A stretch of 64,000 bases of DNA from Macrolepiota albuminosa (GCA_027475525.1 JAMWFC010000114.1:748580-812579); one strand, 5' to 3'; shown: positions 23,158-36,388, counted from the stretch's first letter. The notes: generated by a model not told the origin, from the letters alone. Program-made: numbers and translations.

Positions 23158-24770
23158 CACTGGCTCAAAAAACTGCTCCAATGTTTGACCTTTTTGGAAA
23201 GATTCACATGGTGTGCAACAATCACCTAAGCAAGAAATTGTGGAAAATTACATGACATACAACTGCATCCTGGCTTCATAATGATGTATAGATCATGTGA
23301 TTTGGACAAGAACTCGCTGATTAATTAATCAAACAAAATATTCAATCATTGGGGCAGTTTTTTGACTCACTTTAATTTTCATATTTACTCAATACTTTTC
23401 AGCAGTAGAAGATGGAAACACCTTGTGGGAAGTATAAACAATGTCATGTGACCTTGTTTGTACTAATTTGACATGTTCAACTTCAATCAATCACCTTCTT
23501 GACACTCTACCACCATTATGTGACCTGTTTCTGCTGCCAATTGCTCTTCTGTTGCTTCTCTCCTCAATGAGGGGTATTCTCAGTGTCAAATCCAAGCAAA
23601 AACTGGCCTGGGAAAGGGCACTGTGGGGAGAATCAGCAAAAAACTGGAGAGCAACAAAGGGAATCATTCTGAAAGTCATCCTTCTAAGCTTATAGCATAT
23701 GACAAACAGTCTATTATTTGTCAAATTACTACTGGGAAGCTGGATAATGCTGTTCAAGCTACATAGTTCATTAATTCTGTCATCTCCAATCTTGTCAATC
23801 CTCAGACAGTCAGAAATACATCGAAGAAGGCAGGTTTTTGCTCAGCAACAAAGAAGAAAGTTCTCATGCTCAAGGCTGCTCATTATGCAAACTGGCTCAA
23901 GTTTGCTCAGTATCATGAAAACTGGATAGTGGAGGATTGGAAAAGGGTTTTGTAGAGTGATAAGACAAAGATTAATTGGATCGGATCAGATGGGAAGATA
24001 TATGTGTGGAAAATTCCAGGAGAACCATTATCTGACTGCACAACTACACCAACTGTCAAGCATGGAGAAGGAAACAATTTAATGGTATGGGACTGCATAG
24101 ATTGGAATGGAGTAGAAAAGCTTATAGAAAATTAGGGGAAGATGGATGCTGCACAGTATTCTGAGATTTTGGATGAGGGAGTGGCAAAAAGCTTTGAGAA
24201 GTTAAAAATGGAAGAGGAAGGGCAATATTTTCAGCAGGACAATCCAAAACACACCTCTCAATGGGCAACAACCTGGTTTTCTGATAACAACATCATTGTG
24301 ATATCCTGGCCTGCCCAATTCCCTGACGTTAATCTCATTGAACACCTTTGGATTTACATCAAGTGCAAACTTTTAGAGTATAAAATACTCCCTAAAGGAG
24401 TGCATGAGTTGTAGAAGAGTGGTCAAGGAGTGAAATGAAATACCATCAGAGGCATGCTAAAGCCTCATAAAGAGCATGCCTAGAAGAATCAAAGCAGTTA
24501 TAAAGGCAAATGGAGGCCATACCAAGTACTAGATATGAAAATTAGAGTAAATTAGAGTGGGTCAAAAAACTGCCTCAATCATTGAATATTTTGTTTGATT
24601 TATTAATCAGTGAGTTCTTGTCCAAATCACATTATCTATACATCATTATAAAGCCAGGATGCAGTTGTATGTCATGTGATTTTTGACAATTTTTTCACTT
24701 TGGTAGTTGTTGCACATTATGTGAATCTTTTCAAAAAGGCCAAATATTGGGGCAGTTTTTTGAGCCAGTG
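23158..24770. mobile_element. Tc1-like DNA transposon with about 215-bp foldback ends
   Basis: The 1613-bp element is flanked by TA (23156-23157, 24771-24772) and has ends CACTGGCTCAAAAAACTGC inverted at the other side. The terminal inverted repeats extend about 215 bp (23158-23372 and 24554-24770). Each one also carries, at its inner edge, an inverted copy of its own outer 30 bp. The interior holds a dead Tc1 transposase. Confidence 0.9.
23560..24540 (+). pseudogene. Tc1-type transposase, inactivated by in-frame TAG stops
   Basis: Read in frame, the relic contains a helix-turn-helix-like start, INWIGSDGKIYVWK, then QQDNPKHTSQWATTWF and SWPAQFPDVNLIEHLWI, the last two being the second Asp and terminal catalytic blocks of Tc1 DDE/D transposases. 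In-frame TAG codons fall after QAT, RVL, IEN and VHEL. At RVL and VHEL related enzymes have Trp, so TGG-to-TAG (C-to-T on the other strand) explains them. The gene cannot make an active enzyme. Confidence 0.85.
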
Positions 24771-24976
24771 TATTTCTCCTCCCTTGGCTCTTTTTTTGAA
24801 ACTTGTCTTGCTCAAGTCTTTCTTCAGATTGTTTCATTTTATTTTTGCTATTTATAGTTTCTTTTTAATCATCAATAGGACTTTTAGGCTTTCTCTTTTG
24901 TTCTCTTTTTATGAGTATGAGCATTTTGTTGGAGTCATCTATGTATCCTGTCATCTTTAATTTCTCCATCAATTGG

Positions 24977-25130
24977 AGTTCTCTTTCTACTGCATTTTTT
25001 CTTGCTCTTGGGTTTCCTTCACCTACCATTCAGAAAAGCATCTTTCTTGTGACAGTTCTCTTTCTACTGCATTTTTTCTTGCTCTTGGGTTTCCTTCACC
25101 TACCATTCAGAAAAGCATCTTTCTTGTGAC
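24977..25130. repeat. exact 77-bp tandem duplication (likely k-mer assembly artefact)
   Basis: Bases 24977-25053 equal 25054-25130 without mismatch, inside A+T-rich repeat DNA. Confidence 0.9.
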
Positions 25131-25619
25131 TTGTTCTATCTATGAACATTATTTTTTTTATCTTGTCTTGTTTTTTGTTTTGCCTGATAGTTTTTCCGTT
25201 ACTTGAGGTCTCAATTGGTTCATGCAATATTACAAATATTCAATTTTCATTGGTTATCCTGCTTTGGTCTTACATTGTTCATGAATATGGATCTTGTTTA
25301 ACTATCAATTCCACCCATCAGCTTCTGTCCATTTTGAGAATAGGTTATAATGTAGATGATGCTTTATTTCTTCTTCATTACAGCCTTTAAAAACATTTTG
25401 TTTATTTGCAATTACTGCTTGAATCTGGAATCATTTCTTTCCATTGGTCCATGTCTTTGATATTGACTGCCAACCAAGTTGTTCTCTGAAAAGTAGTAGG
25501 CAGTGTGGCTGCAGGATGCCCTTATAGAATTATGTACCAAGTATTGATTCTAGAAACTGATCAAATTGTAAGATCACATGATGTCAAGCTCAAAGAGGAA
25601 GATAGTCACCACTCAGTAA

Positions 25620-27180
25620 ACTATGGGCAAATCACTTATATTAAAAAATCCTAATCCAAACTACAAAAAGATGCCATACAATGACTTTTTTATTATCAAC
25701 AAACCATATGTGATGCAACCAGAAACAACAAAAATGCTAATCAACAAAAGTCAACACCTCATTGAACTGTCCCCAGCATCCAGAAAATTAAGACTGTGCA
25801 TCAAATACCCACCTGCATCCTGAAAATTTGCCCAGATCACTGCTAATACAAACACACCTGATACCAACAACACCATCAACTCTGATGTGGGTAATAATAG
25901 CTCTATTGGCGATAAAACCTTCTTGTCAGCTCTTATGGAGATAAGCAATGATGACAAAGGCCAAGTTAGCAAAACTTGTAAGGCATTATCCATGAGCTTA
26001 CCTTCTGAACTCCAAAACTGGTTCATCTCCTCATTTTTTGCTGAGGCTACTGACCCAATAAAAAGACACCTCTGACTGCTAGCAATGAAAAGGAAATATT
26101 GAGATGGGATGAACATGTGGTAGTTACACCAGTTTCTCATTCAAAAGGAGTTAATACTATAAAAACTAAATGGGTCTTTAATCTAAAAGTCAACAGAAAC
26201 AGATCATTACTGAGAAGAAGAGCTTACAGAGTTATAAAAGGGTTTACACAGGAGCAGAGAAAACACTATGAGACATCATTTGCTGCTGTTGTAAGATACA
26301 AATCTGTAAGGATCCTGCTCACCACTATTACTTCTTAAGGCCTCAAGATGAAACTTGGCAATTTTGTTGGCACATATCTCAATGCAAAGCCTCAAGAAGA
26401 GGATTACATCAAAATACTTGAAGACTTTGAACACCACTACAGCATCCCAGGCACTGACACCATTTTAAAAATGAACTTTACAATCTATGGGACTATGGAC
26501 AGTGCCAACATCTGGTTTCACAAGCTCAACAACTCATTCACAAAAATTGGCCATTGATACTCATGAGCTGATCTGTGCGTTTGTATCAAATGGACACTGG
26601 ACAATGGCTATGTATTATTCTCAACATATACTAATGACATATTAATAGGAGTCACATCTGTGACTGATTTAAATTCCATAAAACAGGAACTATCAGACAT
26701 GTACAAAATCACTGATCTGGAAACTCCCAATAAAATACTCAGGATATCATTAATTGTTAATGAGGGAACTGGTGCCATAACAATACACCAACAGCAGCTC
26801 ATAAACAAAGCATTAGTGAGCTTTGGAATGCAGGATGCCAACCAAAAATACACACCACTCCCACCAAATGTTAAGATTGCTGAGTCGCAAGTGAAACCAA
26901 CATATAAGGATGTATTCTTCATGCAGGACAAACCATAGTGTAAGATACTTAGCAGACTCAACCATATTGCTAACAGGACTTGCCCTGATATTGCCTTTGC
27001 CATAATGGTCTTGATGTGATATGCAGAAGACCCCTGACCAGTCTATTGGTGCCTTGTTCAACATGTCCTAGCCTACCTGAAGGAGCCAACATACTTTCCT
27101 GTTGCCTCTGAAACCCTCTGATCAGCAGGTTGTTCACTCTGAAGAGAGCCCCTGGGTCAGCAGTCCCTGGCAAAAGCCAC
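25620..27180 (+). pseudogene. Ty1/copia reverse-transcriptase relic
   Basis: Several frames carry copia pol blocks: TIKTKWVFNLKVN and RRAYRVIKGFTQEQ at 26.1-26.25 kb, a degenerate LKMNFTIYGTMDSANIWFHK near 26.47 kb, and FSTYTNDILIG near 26.62 kb where the YVDD catalytic box is expected. KILRISLIVNEGTGAITIHQ and a last block about TCPDIAFAI follow near 26.98 kb. Stops and frame changes interrupt it, and the YxDD box is damaged. No LTRs are recognised. It is a fossil fragment. Confidence 0.8.
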
Positions 27181-27690
27181 CCATTTTATCAATTACATTC
27201 TTTTCCCTCCTGTCACACCTCAGGCAGTTTAAAATGCTCTAGACTGTAAAGCCTTTTTGTCAGGTTTGATCCACTTTGTTTTCAGTGCTTAGAAATATCT
27301 GCATTTTGAGAATGATTGCATTTGTGCAACATTAGTTTTTGACTAGAACCAACATCCATGCAAGAACATATTATGAAAGCATTGCATAGCTGTTCAAAGT
27401 TTAGTTAAGGCTTAGTTACTAAGTGTTATGATAGGAATATCTGTTAAAGGAGAGTTTTGCTCAGAGTGTTTGTTGTCTTTCCTTATGTTATATTGTTTCT
27501 TTAGTAAAGTGAACATATGAGTCACAGCCTATGTATAACAATGATTTTTGACCAATTGCAATCCATCCAATCATTCATTACTTCTCACCAGTTTTGATGA
27601 TATAATGTTGTGGGAAAACTTCAACAACATGTATTTTTTCCATGTATTTGCCAGTATTTTGCCAATAGTTTAGCCCTAAGAATTTTTGTT

Positions 27691-29122
27691 GTCTGCGACT
27701 GTATATATTTCCTCCTTTCATACTAGGACAGTCGGAACCTTCATACTTCTGGACAGCTTTCTATGTCACCCGGGATCAAGCCATGGAAATGGAGAATGCT
27801 ATTCAAGCATCTTTGATTGTAAGCGTCCTCACAAAGTTGCCTGCGTAGCTTTCGCTGATGATATTGATTACAATTGGTCAATTTCGAGTATCCGAACCGA
27901 ACCACGGCAATAGCGGCACATAGTACTGGATCATCACTTGTGTACTTCGCGAAGCATGCTGCGCTGTTATGGCATTCCTAGGCGCCTGTGCTCAACGTCG
28001 ACGATAATCGATGCGCTGCGTGATCCGCTACCCCATCATCCTCTTTCCTCGAATCCATCATTAATTCTGCTAAGCAGAAAGCGATGGCGTAGTCTATTCT
28101 ATCTTGGGTTAAAAATTCAGATTGAAACGGTTCTCGATATTCGGATGCAGCCCTCGGCCATCGGGTCAAAGGCTGTAGGCGTTCCAGATGTCACAAGGGT
28201 CTCCTGACTTCACATTGATGTCTAATCTCGTGTATTCCAGATGGGTTTGATGGATCTAGATCGTGAACCAATATCGCATCAGCAAATCTGGAGTCGTGAT
28301 CTCATATCACCGAAGCGCAATTCAAGGTACATTACTTCGGTATGCCTGCTTGATTTTTCATGTTCCTTGTTAACGCGTAATGCCGCCCATCAATCATTAA
28401 TCATTATTGACACCATATTATATTGAAAAAAAAAAACAGGACTGATCTTAAGATATGTGCTTATCTTGTAGGTGCATTCCACGTATATAGATAATGATAC
28501 CAATCCAGGAGGGTTCAGGTCTAAGCTGGACTAAATGGAATTTACTCGTTGTCACATCTTTGCCCGTACGATCCCGCATGAACTCACCTCCTGTTCTGCG
28601 TCACATTATTCCTGGTATGTCATGTCATGCATCGGACATCGTTATTAGCGAGGTATTATAGCCTTTTCCTCAGACAAAGAGTATGACAGCAATCCCGGTT
28701 GTTGTGCATTCAAGCCGAAAGAGCTGCTGAAAGTGGGAAAGTTCATAGAATTAAGCTGATCGCAGCGTTCACTTGTTGAAAGAGGTACAAGGCACCGGTA
28801 GAATATCTTCTCCGTTGAACTGCAAGCGTCGAAAATTTGAGAAGAAGCATGTAGAACTCGCTTGTAGCCGTTCCCGGCGCTGGCAATTCTTACACGTCGT
28901 TCCAAGTGGAGCGTGAAGCGCCTTAACGAGTCCAATACACGATAAGAGTTCTAAACTAGTCCTGCGCTTCCATGAAATACCCGATATGGCACGACAGCAG
29001 ACAGACATATTGGGACACACGGCACCCCGCAGCTACAGACAATTGATGAAACCCCAAGGAAGGGGCGTGTTCAAACCAGGTACACTGGGCTTAGTCAATA
29101 ATCTTTCCACACAAGTGAATCT
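27691..29122. other. CpG-normal unique-looking DNA, no gene recognised
   Basis: CpG frequency returns to normal here. A possible exon pair around 27.73-27.91 kb (reading YFWTAFYVTRDQAMEMENAI, donor GTAAGC) may be a gene fragment, but I cannot assign a family. The minus-strand open stretch 28645-28935 has no signature. Confidence 0.4.
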
Positions 29123-29525
29123 TCGCCGTTTAAATCTTCGACCCAATGTACGATCCTGATTCCGGTGAAGCGTCAGAATTAGGAGAGAGGGGGAGCACCG
29201 CTACAGAATCGGAAGAGATAATCAATGAATTTTGTTCTGTTTCAAAACACATTACCACAAGCAGATAGACAAGTGACATAAAAGTAAGTACATGGCGACA
29301 AAGCCACTCCGGTTGATCTCGCCGTTTAAATCTTCGACCCAAAGGACCCAAAGCAATGTACGGTCCTGATTCCGGTGAAGCGTCAGAATTAGGAGAGAGG
29401 GGGAGCACCGCTACAGAGTCAGAAGAGATAATCAATGAATTTTGTTCTGTTTCAAAACACATTACCACAAGCAGATAGACAAGTGACATAAAAGTAAGTA
29501 CATGGCGACAAAGCCACTCCGGTTG
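29123..29525. repeat. imperfect tandem repeat of about 200 bp, two copies
   Basis: The block starting TCGCCGTTTAAATCTTCGACCCA recurs about 200 bp later with point differences and a 14-bp insertion (AAAGGACCCAAAGC-like). Because the copies differ, this is a genuine genomic duplication, unlike the 77-bp ones. Confidence 0.8.
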
Positions 29526-32500
29526 ATCATCAAAAGATTGTGGATTGACGAGTCATCGACGACAGATGTTTGATAGCATTGAGGTTGTTTTTAGGATAGA
29601 GACGGACTAACTTTGATCTTCAAAGGGCTGAGCATGATGGAGCCTGCACAGGAAAAGGTGTGGACAGACAAAAAAACCATCATGCTTAGAATGATCATCA
29701 AATCACGTGTCGACGCGACCTATGATACTTCTGGATACGCGACTGTGATGATCATTTCAGGGCGTGTGAGTACCTTTCGTCTCAGTGGCCCCGGAAGGAA
29801 AGACTCCCACGAAGCTCAAATATGATATGTCTTCATCACATCCCTAGTCGCAATTTGAACGATACGAGTACATATACATTCGGTCATACATCACGCCATC
29901 ATGATACTTCGGAAGAGCATGCCATGTGTCGTATCATGAAGCAATCAATCGCAAAATAGGCATGCGTCCACAGCTCGCCTTACATGCGTGCGACTCCATC
30001 TGTATCATTCGTTGAAAGACCAAATTCATAAGGCTTCCTGAACGTTCCCGTTGACTTGACACACGTTTTAACTTCGCAAACGTCGCGTGTGAGTTATTTG
30101 GTATATGTGTTGCAGTTTACATCCCTGACTGATAGGTGTAAATGACGTGTCTAATCAACCTAATCCATATAATAATCATCAAGCTGTGTCGTGCGATTGA
30201 ATGATGTCCAGTGGCAGTTGCACTCGGCTGGTCCAATACTCCGCATCACATGCCAGGTTTTCCCGAGACTGTGTATGCGGCAAATACAGATCCTCGTAGC
30301 CTCGGACATACGAAGTATGCAACTATACACGAGAACTTCAAACGCGATAAGAAAAAAAAGGCTAAGCCTATGTCAACTATATATATATGCAGTGACACTC
30401 GCATGGGGACACGATCTTGACGGGATATCCGAGCATGCATACACATGACTTTATGTACCATACCAGGCTATGAACCGGATTGAAGATCAAGGTTGACTCT
30501 TGGCAACTGACTTGAAACATCTACGAAGAACGTAAAAAGGCTACCACGGATGTCAGAAGGGGCTGTAGTTGGCAAAATAAGCACAGAGACACGTATACGA
30601 GCCGATCTTACTGGAGGAAAGTGCGCATGGAGAGCCTGATATTCTCAGCGCCTGTGTATGTCAAGGTGCGGGTTGATGACGAGAGACATGGTAACGGAAA
30701 ATTTGTCCTGATTGCGAGCTCTCAGTCAGCACTACACCAATGGAGAGTCCATACGGATAGTTATTCACTTGGTCCTTGGATCTGGCACTGCGTTCTCTGT
30801 AGAGCTGCGTATCAACACTCCGAGGATGGAGATGTAGTTTGGCCTCTAAGCAAGAGTTACCCGAGGTCAAAATTCCGCACTTGGGGATGGTCTCTGGAAA
30901 GGCTTTACCTAGAACTCGTGAATTTACGCATTTTGGTTATCGTTCCTGCCACCAGCCGTAGCAAATAAAAAAGATACAAAGGGAAGGAGACAAAGGAATA
31001 GGGTAAACACAATGCGGTGGACGGTAACGTGTCGTTGACAACGTTGAGTCGTGATGATTGATTGATCATTGACATGGACAGCTGACGTGGGTTCTAACTG
31101 CCAGTGCTACTTTGTTGCTCTTCTCCACACAAGCACCCCACACAAATAAGCGAGAATGTCGGGGTGGAGGAAAAAATCCGAGTCAACGCGTCCTAATTCG
31201 AGCAGACGAGTCGGACGGAGGTCGAATGTCAGTGACCAGTGTACACCACTGACTTGCCTCACTATAACCTTGATCCTGAGTGGGGAATCAATCGCGAATA
31301 TTGACGGTGATTACGCTGTGCACGAGCGCGCGTGCGCGTGCGTTCGGGATGATGAATTTACCTATGGAATATCCCGAACGTTTTTTTTTTCTTTCAATAC
31401 ACGGGGGATTACACCGCCGCTGGTTGCCACCCGACCGCCGGCGCTAGCGCGCGCACGCGCGTGGCCTTGGAAAAAAAGTTTCCCCCCTGCCCTTTTTTTC
31501 ACTTTTTCAGTTGGCTTCTTTTGACGGTCAATCAAGGACGAGTCTCGATCAAGGACTGATACTATTGGTGCTTGAAATTGGTCCAATCAGATCTAACACG
31601 GGGGGTACATGCTGTACGGTTGCGTGTCCATGCTGAGAGAGGTACGTGAGTAAATTGAGCAAGATATGCACCCTTGAAAGAGAGAGGGTGGATTCAGACC
31701 ATGGAGACTTCCGATGCGATTCAGCGATTCAGCGATTCAGGGAATCAGGGAATCAGCGATGATCAATGATCCCTAAGCCATCCAATGCCTGTGTACCCCC
31801 GTGTGGTATATAGGATCAATGAACTTGAACTTCGATCAGGGGGAGGGGAGGAACAAGTAAATAAGCGATTTTTATCTATATATAACTGTGATCAATAAGA
31901 TTGTGATACGCGAGAGCAGGGCAGGGCAGGGCGTAGAGAGGGCCCCACAACGCCCCCACCCCCTTGCTCAAAAAGGGAAAAAAAGAGGAGATGGGGGACA
32001 GGAACCATGAGCCACAAACTCGTGCATTCCACGTACCCATGGGTACCCAAAAGAAGCTAGACCCGTGATAAAATGGCGTATAAAATGGTAACAACACAAA
32101 AAAACCCTGTTGTTGTTGTAAGATAAACTAGATACGTACATAGCTACATATGTCGGCCGAGTCGGAGAGGAAGGGGGTCATATGGTCGATGACATATGTA
32201 ACTTGTTGTCAATTACTCTCTGAATACCAATACCTTACCCAATGAATGGAGCCCAGTAGCTTGAGAGCTCGTGCCTTAAAATGGAGATATCGGGAGGGGA
32301 AAAGAGGACCCGCGGCCTGGCCCCGTGTATGTAAGGTAAGTAATGGCAACACTTTTTTACCATTTCTAATTTAAACCACAAACATACCCAACGTGAGTGC
32401 TCGCTGTCACTGCACACATGTTACTGACGTAGATTGAGAGGAGAAGACGGAGGGAAGAGAATGGAAGAGAAGGGAAGGGTCAAGCCTCAGGCCGCAGGCC

Positions 32501-32703
32501 TCAGGGCTTGACAGGATCAAAAATAGACTGAATAGTAGTATATCACAGGAAAGAGGTAAGTATAGCCATGGCATTAACCAGTATCGCACTTGCGCGTGGG
32601 TACCAATGGGTAGTAGTCAAGGGTCCCCCCTCCTCCTTGCTTCTCCTCCATCTCCCCCGTCCTTCCATTTCTATGTATCTTTCCAAGTCTGGATATCCGG
32701 GGA

Positions 32704-32857
32704 CAATGAATCTGCGAGATTCGGCCGTGACATGTTTGACGAAACCGGGTGACAGACGGAACGAAGACACCCCTTGCCTCCAATGAATCTGCGAGATTCG
32801 GCCGTGACATGTTTGACGAAACCGGGTGACAGACGGAACGAAGACACCCCTTGCCTC
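32704..32857. repeat. exact 77-bp tandem duplication (likely k-mer assembly artefact)
   Basis: Bases 32704-32780 equal 32781-32857 without mismatch in intergenic DNA. Confidence 0.9.
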
Positions 32858-33384
32858 GTGGGACTCTCGTCTATAATTAACCGATCAACACCAACACATT
32901 AGGAAAAGATAAATGAGAAGAGAGAGAGAGGAGAGGAAGATGGAAATGGAAGGAGCGTTGTTCATGTCACTTTGAGTTCTTGCGATCTTTTTCATTTGTG
33001 AAAACTTTCTTTTTCTTTGATTTTTTTTTTTTTGGTTTAGTTTCGTTTCAAGGTTCCTGAATGAGCATGAGGGGGTTAACTAGGGAGTTTCAGAAGCCCC
33101 AGCGTGAGAACCAAAAAAAAATGACGAAAAAAAAACAAAAACAAAAACAAAACAAGAAACAGAGAACCAAAAACCAAAAACAAGAATGGAAGAAAAAAAA
33201 AACTTTTCACTCGAAACTCGGGGGTGACGGTGTGCGGAGTGCGTAACTAACACTTCTTCCACATGCGCCGAGCTCGACCGGACCCCGAGTAACTGAGTTA
33301 CTCGACTCGAGGGGGTGGCCCTGCATACCCATACCAGTGCGATTGCACACTAACGCGAAGGAGGGCGCCGCCACAGGTACACAC

Positions 33385-33452
33385 TTCACTTCACTTCACT
33401 CCACTCCGCATTCACATTCACATTCACATGTGCATGTGCATGTGCATGTGCT
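33385..33452. repeat. compound microsatellite (CTTCA, CATTCA, ATGTGC units)
   Basis: Runs of ACTTC, then three CACATT units and several CATGTG units lie head to tail. Confidence 0.75.
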
Positions 33453-34976
33453 CATGATATGCGTATGCGTATGCAGCCCATACACATACATTACCATACC
33501 CACCTAGCCAGCTCAAGGAGAGTCTTCCGAGCAAGTCCCGAGTCCCGAGTCCTAAGTGCTAAGTCCTGAGGTCTAGAATACGGATAGGGATGATCTATCC
33601 CTCGAGCATCACATAATCACATAAACCACCCCCTGCATGCATGCAATGCAACATGTGATGTGAGCATATCGAATCCATCCAAGGACATCACGAAACTGTC
33701 ATCGAAATCGAAATCAAAATTGGTAAAGGAATGGAATTAGAATAGCATAGGAATAGAATAGAATACCCTTATAAATCACCCAAGGTACATACATACATAC
33801 ATACCGTGTCTGGGTCTGGATGTCTGGATGTCTGGGGCTGGTTCGGTTTTCGGGTGACATCGGGTATACACGGCTACGGCTACGTAGCTGGGTGGTTGTT
33901 GTTGTGCAAGTTGTTGGTGGTTGTTGTGGTTGTTTTTGTTGTTGTTGTTGTTTACGTGTTGTCGTGTCGTGTCGGTGTCCGTATGTCCGTGCTGAGGTTG
34001 GATCGGAGTACTGTACTCAGTTATCGTATCGTGTCGTATCGTGTATGACACAGTTAACCTGCCGTAAAAGTAAAGTAAGCGTGCCACGTCAACAGGTGGT
34101 CTTGGTCTGTGGTCTGGTCTGGTATGTGGAAAGTGTATGACAAACAAACCACACACAACACCGCATTCGAATATTGAATCACGGAAGCAAATTACATATA
34201 ATTGTATTACTGCAGTTGGTCCGTCGCGGAGTGCGGTCGGCGGTCACCATCTGATGTCTTCTGATGATGGGTGTGATCGTTCGCTCCGATCGATATATTA
34301 CATGTAGCGGGACGGGACGAAGCGGGAAATTAAAGACTTTCTTTCATTCACATCTCAGTATTCACATTCACATTCAGGTTCAGATTAACAACATTAACAT
34401 TCATAATCAAAAAAGAAAAACCAATGAAATTGAATTAACTAACCAAACGCGGTGTGAGAAGGGTGGGGGGAGGGTGGGTAATACGAGAAGCAACGTCGAA
34501 GCCAATTGAAAGAATTCGGGAGGATAATGGATACACAGCAAAAACACTGAAAGAAGAAAAAAAAAAGATATTTCAGATCACGGGGTTGGGTTAAAGCAAG
34601 ACGAGGGGGGGTCGTTAGGATAGATACATGGGTAGTAGGTAACTAGCCTCAGGTCAACTGGGAAAGGGAGGTAGGAAGTGGGGGTGAGGACTTGAATTTG
34701 AAATAAATATAACCGTGCGCAGGTGTATGGGATGGATGAATAACCAGAGGAGTGACGGGTAATAAGGGAGGAGGAGGGGAGGGGAGTGGCCATACATAGG
34801 ACAAGCAAACTGTTTTTGGGGGGATCAAAAAAAAAAAAAGACAGAGAAAGAAAAAAAGAAAACATGACAAGAACAAGCCCCAACAGTTCATTTTCATTTT
34901 AATTTTTTTTCTTTTCGTTGGGGGCTGGAGGTAAGCAAAAGATGAGAAATCCAACAAAGAGACATGGATGCCACAC

Positions 34977-36388
34977 TCATGCAGCGGCAGCGGCAGAGGC
35001 ACTGGCGTGTTCCTGGGTAGACGCCGAGGCAGGGCGGGACGCAGGGGGCGTGGGGCCCCTGCTGCCGCTGGTGCTGGGGGGACCAGAGGGGTCGGCGGCG
35101 CCGTTGGAGTCTAGGGTGGGGCGGCGGGCTGGTTTGGGGGAGGGCGCAGAGTCGTGGGGCGGAGGTGGGGGCCAGTTCTGGAGGGACGGGAGGGCGGCGG
35201 TGTTGGTTGTCGGGGGGGAGGGGAAGTCACGTGGGTGGGGAGGATAGTGGTGGGAAGGGTAGTGGAAGTTCTGCGGGGGCGAGAGGGGGGGCAGCTGGTT
35301 TTGGGGCGGGGTCCGTGCGCGGAGGGTGGACGAGGAGAGGGGCCCGCGTTTGTGCGGGAACTGCTCTGGGCGGGGACGGGAGTGGGTGCGTTCAAAGAGG
35401 CCGCACTTGTTGCAGAGCTGGGGACAGGTCAGTAGTGGCAGCGTGGGAACGAGACGACGCACGACTTTGCCCGGGGACAGGTTGCTCCTGCGCCAGGTGG
35501 AGGTGTCGGTGGTGCAACAATTGAAACAGCGACGACGGACGCGCTCGCTGAGCTTGGTGGCGGCGTCGTCGGTGAAGATGGGCGCGCCCTGCTGGGACGG
35601 GTACGGCGCATAGTGCTGGTCCGCGCGGGCGTGCATCGGCGGGACCATGTGACCGGGCATCGGGGCCGGGTGGTACGCCGTCTGCGGGCCGTCGTGGTGC
35701 TCGTACGGGCGGTGGTCGATCGGGTGGGGCGGCGGCGGGGCGTACATGTAGGCGTGGGGCAGGTGCTCCGGCCGGAAGTGGGCGGCGCGCGACAGCATCG
35801 GGTCCGGCGGGTACGGGGCTGGGTACATGTGGGGCGGCATGTTGTGCGGCGGACTCCGGCGCATGGGCGGCGTGGACACCGCGGACCGGTCGGCCAGCGA
35901 CGACACAGACGTGCTGGGTGAGTGTGTCAGTGTTGTGATCGGCGGCGGCGTCGGCCGGCGGTCATAGTCGTAGCGGCGGTGGTGTCTGCAAAGGGGATGA
36001 GTCAGCGACAGACAGACAGCAGAAGAGAACACTGACGAAGACGTCATGGGGTACGGATCGACACGGTGGGGCATCGAGCGTTCAGAGATCGTTGGAAAGT
36101 TGAACGTCGTCGACTCCTTCTTATCCGGCTCAAACTGTGGTGATGGAAACTTAGATGGCAGATCAGGGTCAGTTGATGGCTCTGAGGTCACCGACAACAC
36201 GTACGTTCAGTCGTCCTCCTTCAAACGGCACCTTGTTGGGCTCTTGCAGCCGTTCCTCGGCCTTGGCTGGCGTCTCGCTGTTCTTTGCTGACGCGTCCGC
36301 CCCGGTCTGCGATTTTTCCTCTTGGTCCTTGCCTTTTTGTGGCGGCTGCTCGTCTTTTTCGCTGTCCTTTGCGGGCGTCTGCGGTTCC
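34977..36388 (-). CDS. GATA-type zinc-finger transcription factor, 5' end undetermined
   Basis: Four exons are supported (36388-36205, 36149-36037, 35985-35463, 35417-34977), all phase-consistent, ending at the stop at 34977. The GATA finger is split by the 45-bp intron 35418-35462: RCFNCCTTDTSTWRRSNLSP, then GKV joined to LCNKCGLFERTH. This is a fungal GATA finger with about 19 residues in the loop. The rest is Pro/His/Ser-rich and probably disordered, with a Lys/Glu-rich segment before it and an Ala/Ser-rich end. The first exon listed begins at an acceptor (GCGCAG), so the start codon lies in an unidentified upstream exon. It is a nuclear DNA-binding regulator of GATA sites. The G+C-rich coding sequence contrasts with the low-complexity flanks. 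Confidence 0.88.

Larger units (their letters stand above)
20571..27690. other. CpG-depleted, A+T-rich transposon graveyard
   Basis: By eye only about 15 CG dinucleotides occur in 7 kb, against dozens per kb in the flanking genes. Both edges are abrupt, near 20.57 and 27.69 kb. The block contains a MITE, a Tc1 element, a Ty1/copia relic and two 77-bp duplications. The remaining sequence (20.57-22.2, 24.8-25.6, 27.2-27.7 kb) shows no gene. Confidence 0.75.
29526..34976. other. long intergenic, simple-sequence-rich DNA 3' of the GATA gene
   Basis: No coding gene is supported. Notable composition includes GC-rich alternating CGCG/TGCG stretches near 31325-31460, CAGCGATT runs near 31720, A/C-rich runs near 33110-33185, hexamer runs near 33413-33450 and GTT/GTC-rich DNA at 33890-34050. 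Open frames here are low-complexity shadows. Confidence 0.5.

Noticed and set aside
29123..29525. Tandem repeat considered as another member of the 77-bp series
   Set aside because: The period is about 200 bp and the copies differ by substitutions and an insertion, so it is a genuine older duplication.
31325..31465. CGCGTGCGCG / CGCGCACGCG inverted segments as a possible origin or hairpin element
   Set aside because: Low-complexity alternating GC sequence with no second supporting feature.
35154..35921. Long plus-strand open frames in the GATA gene region
   Set aside because: They are shadows of the G+C-rich minus-strand exons and encode Gly/Arg low-complexity only.
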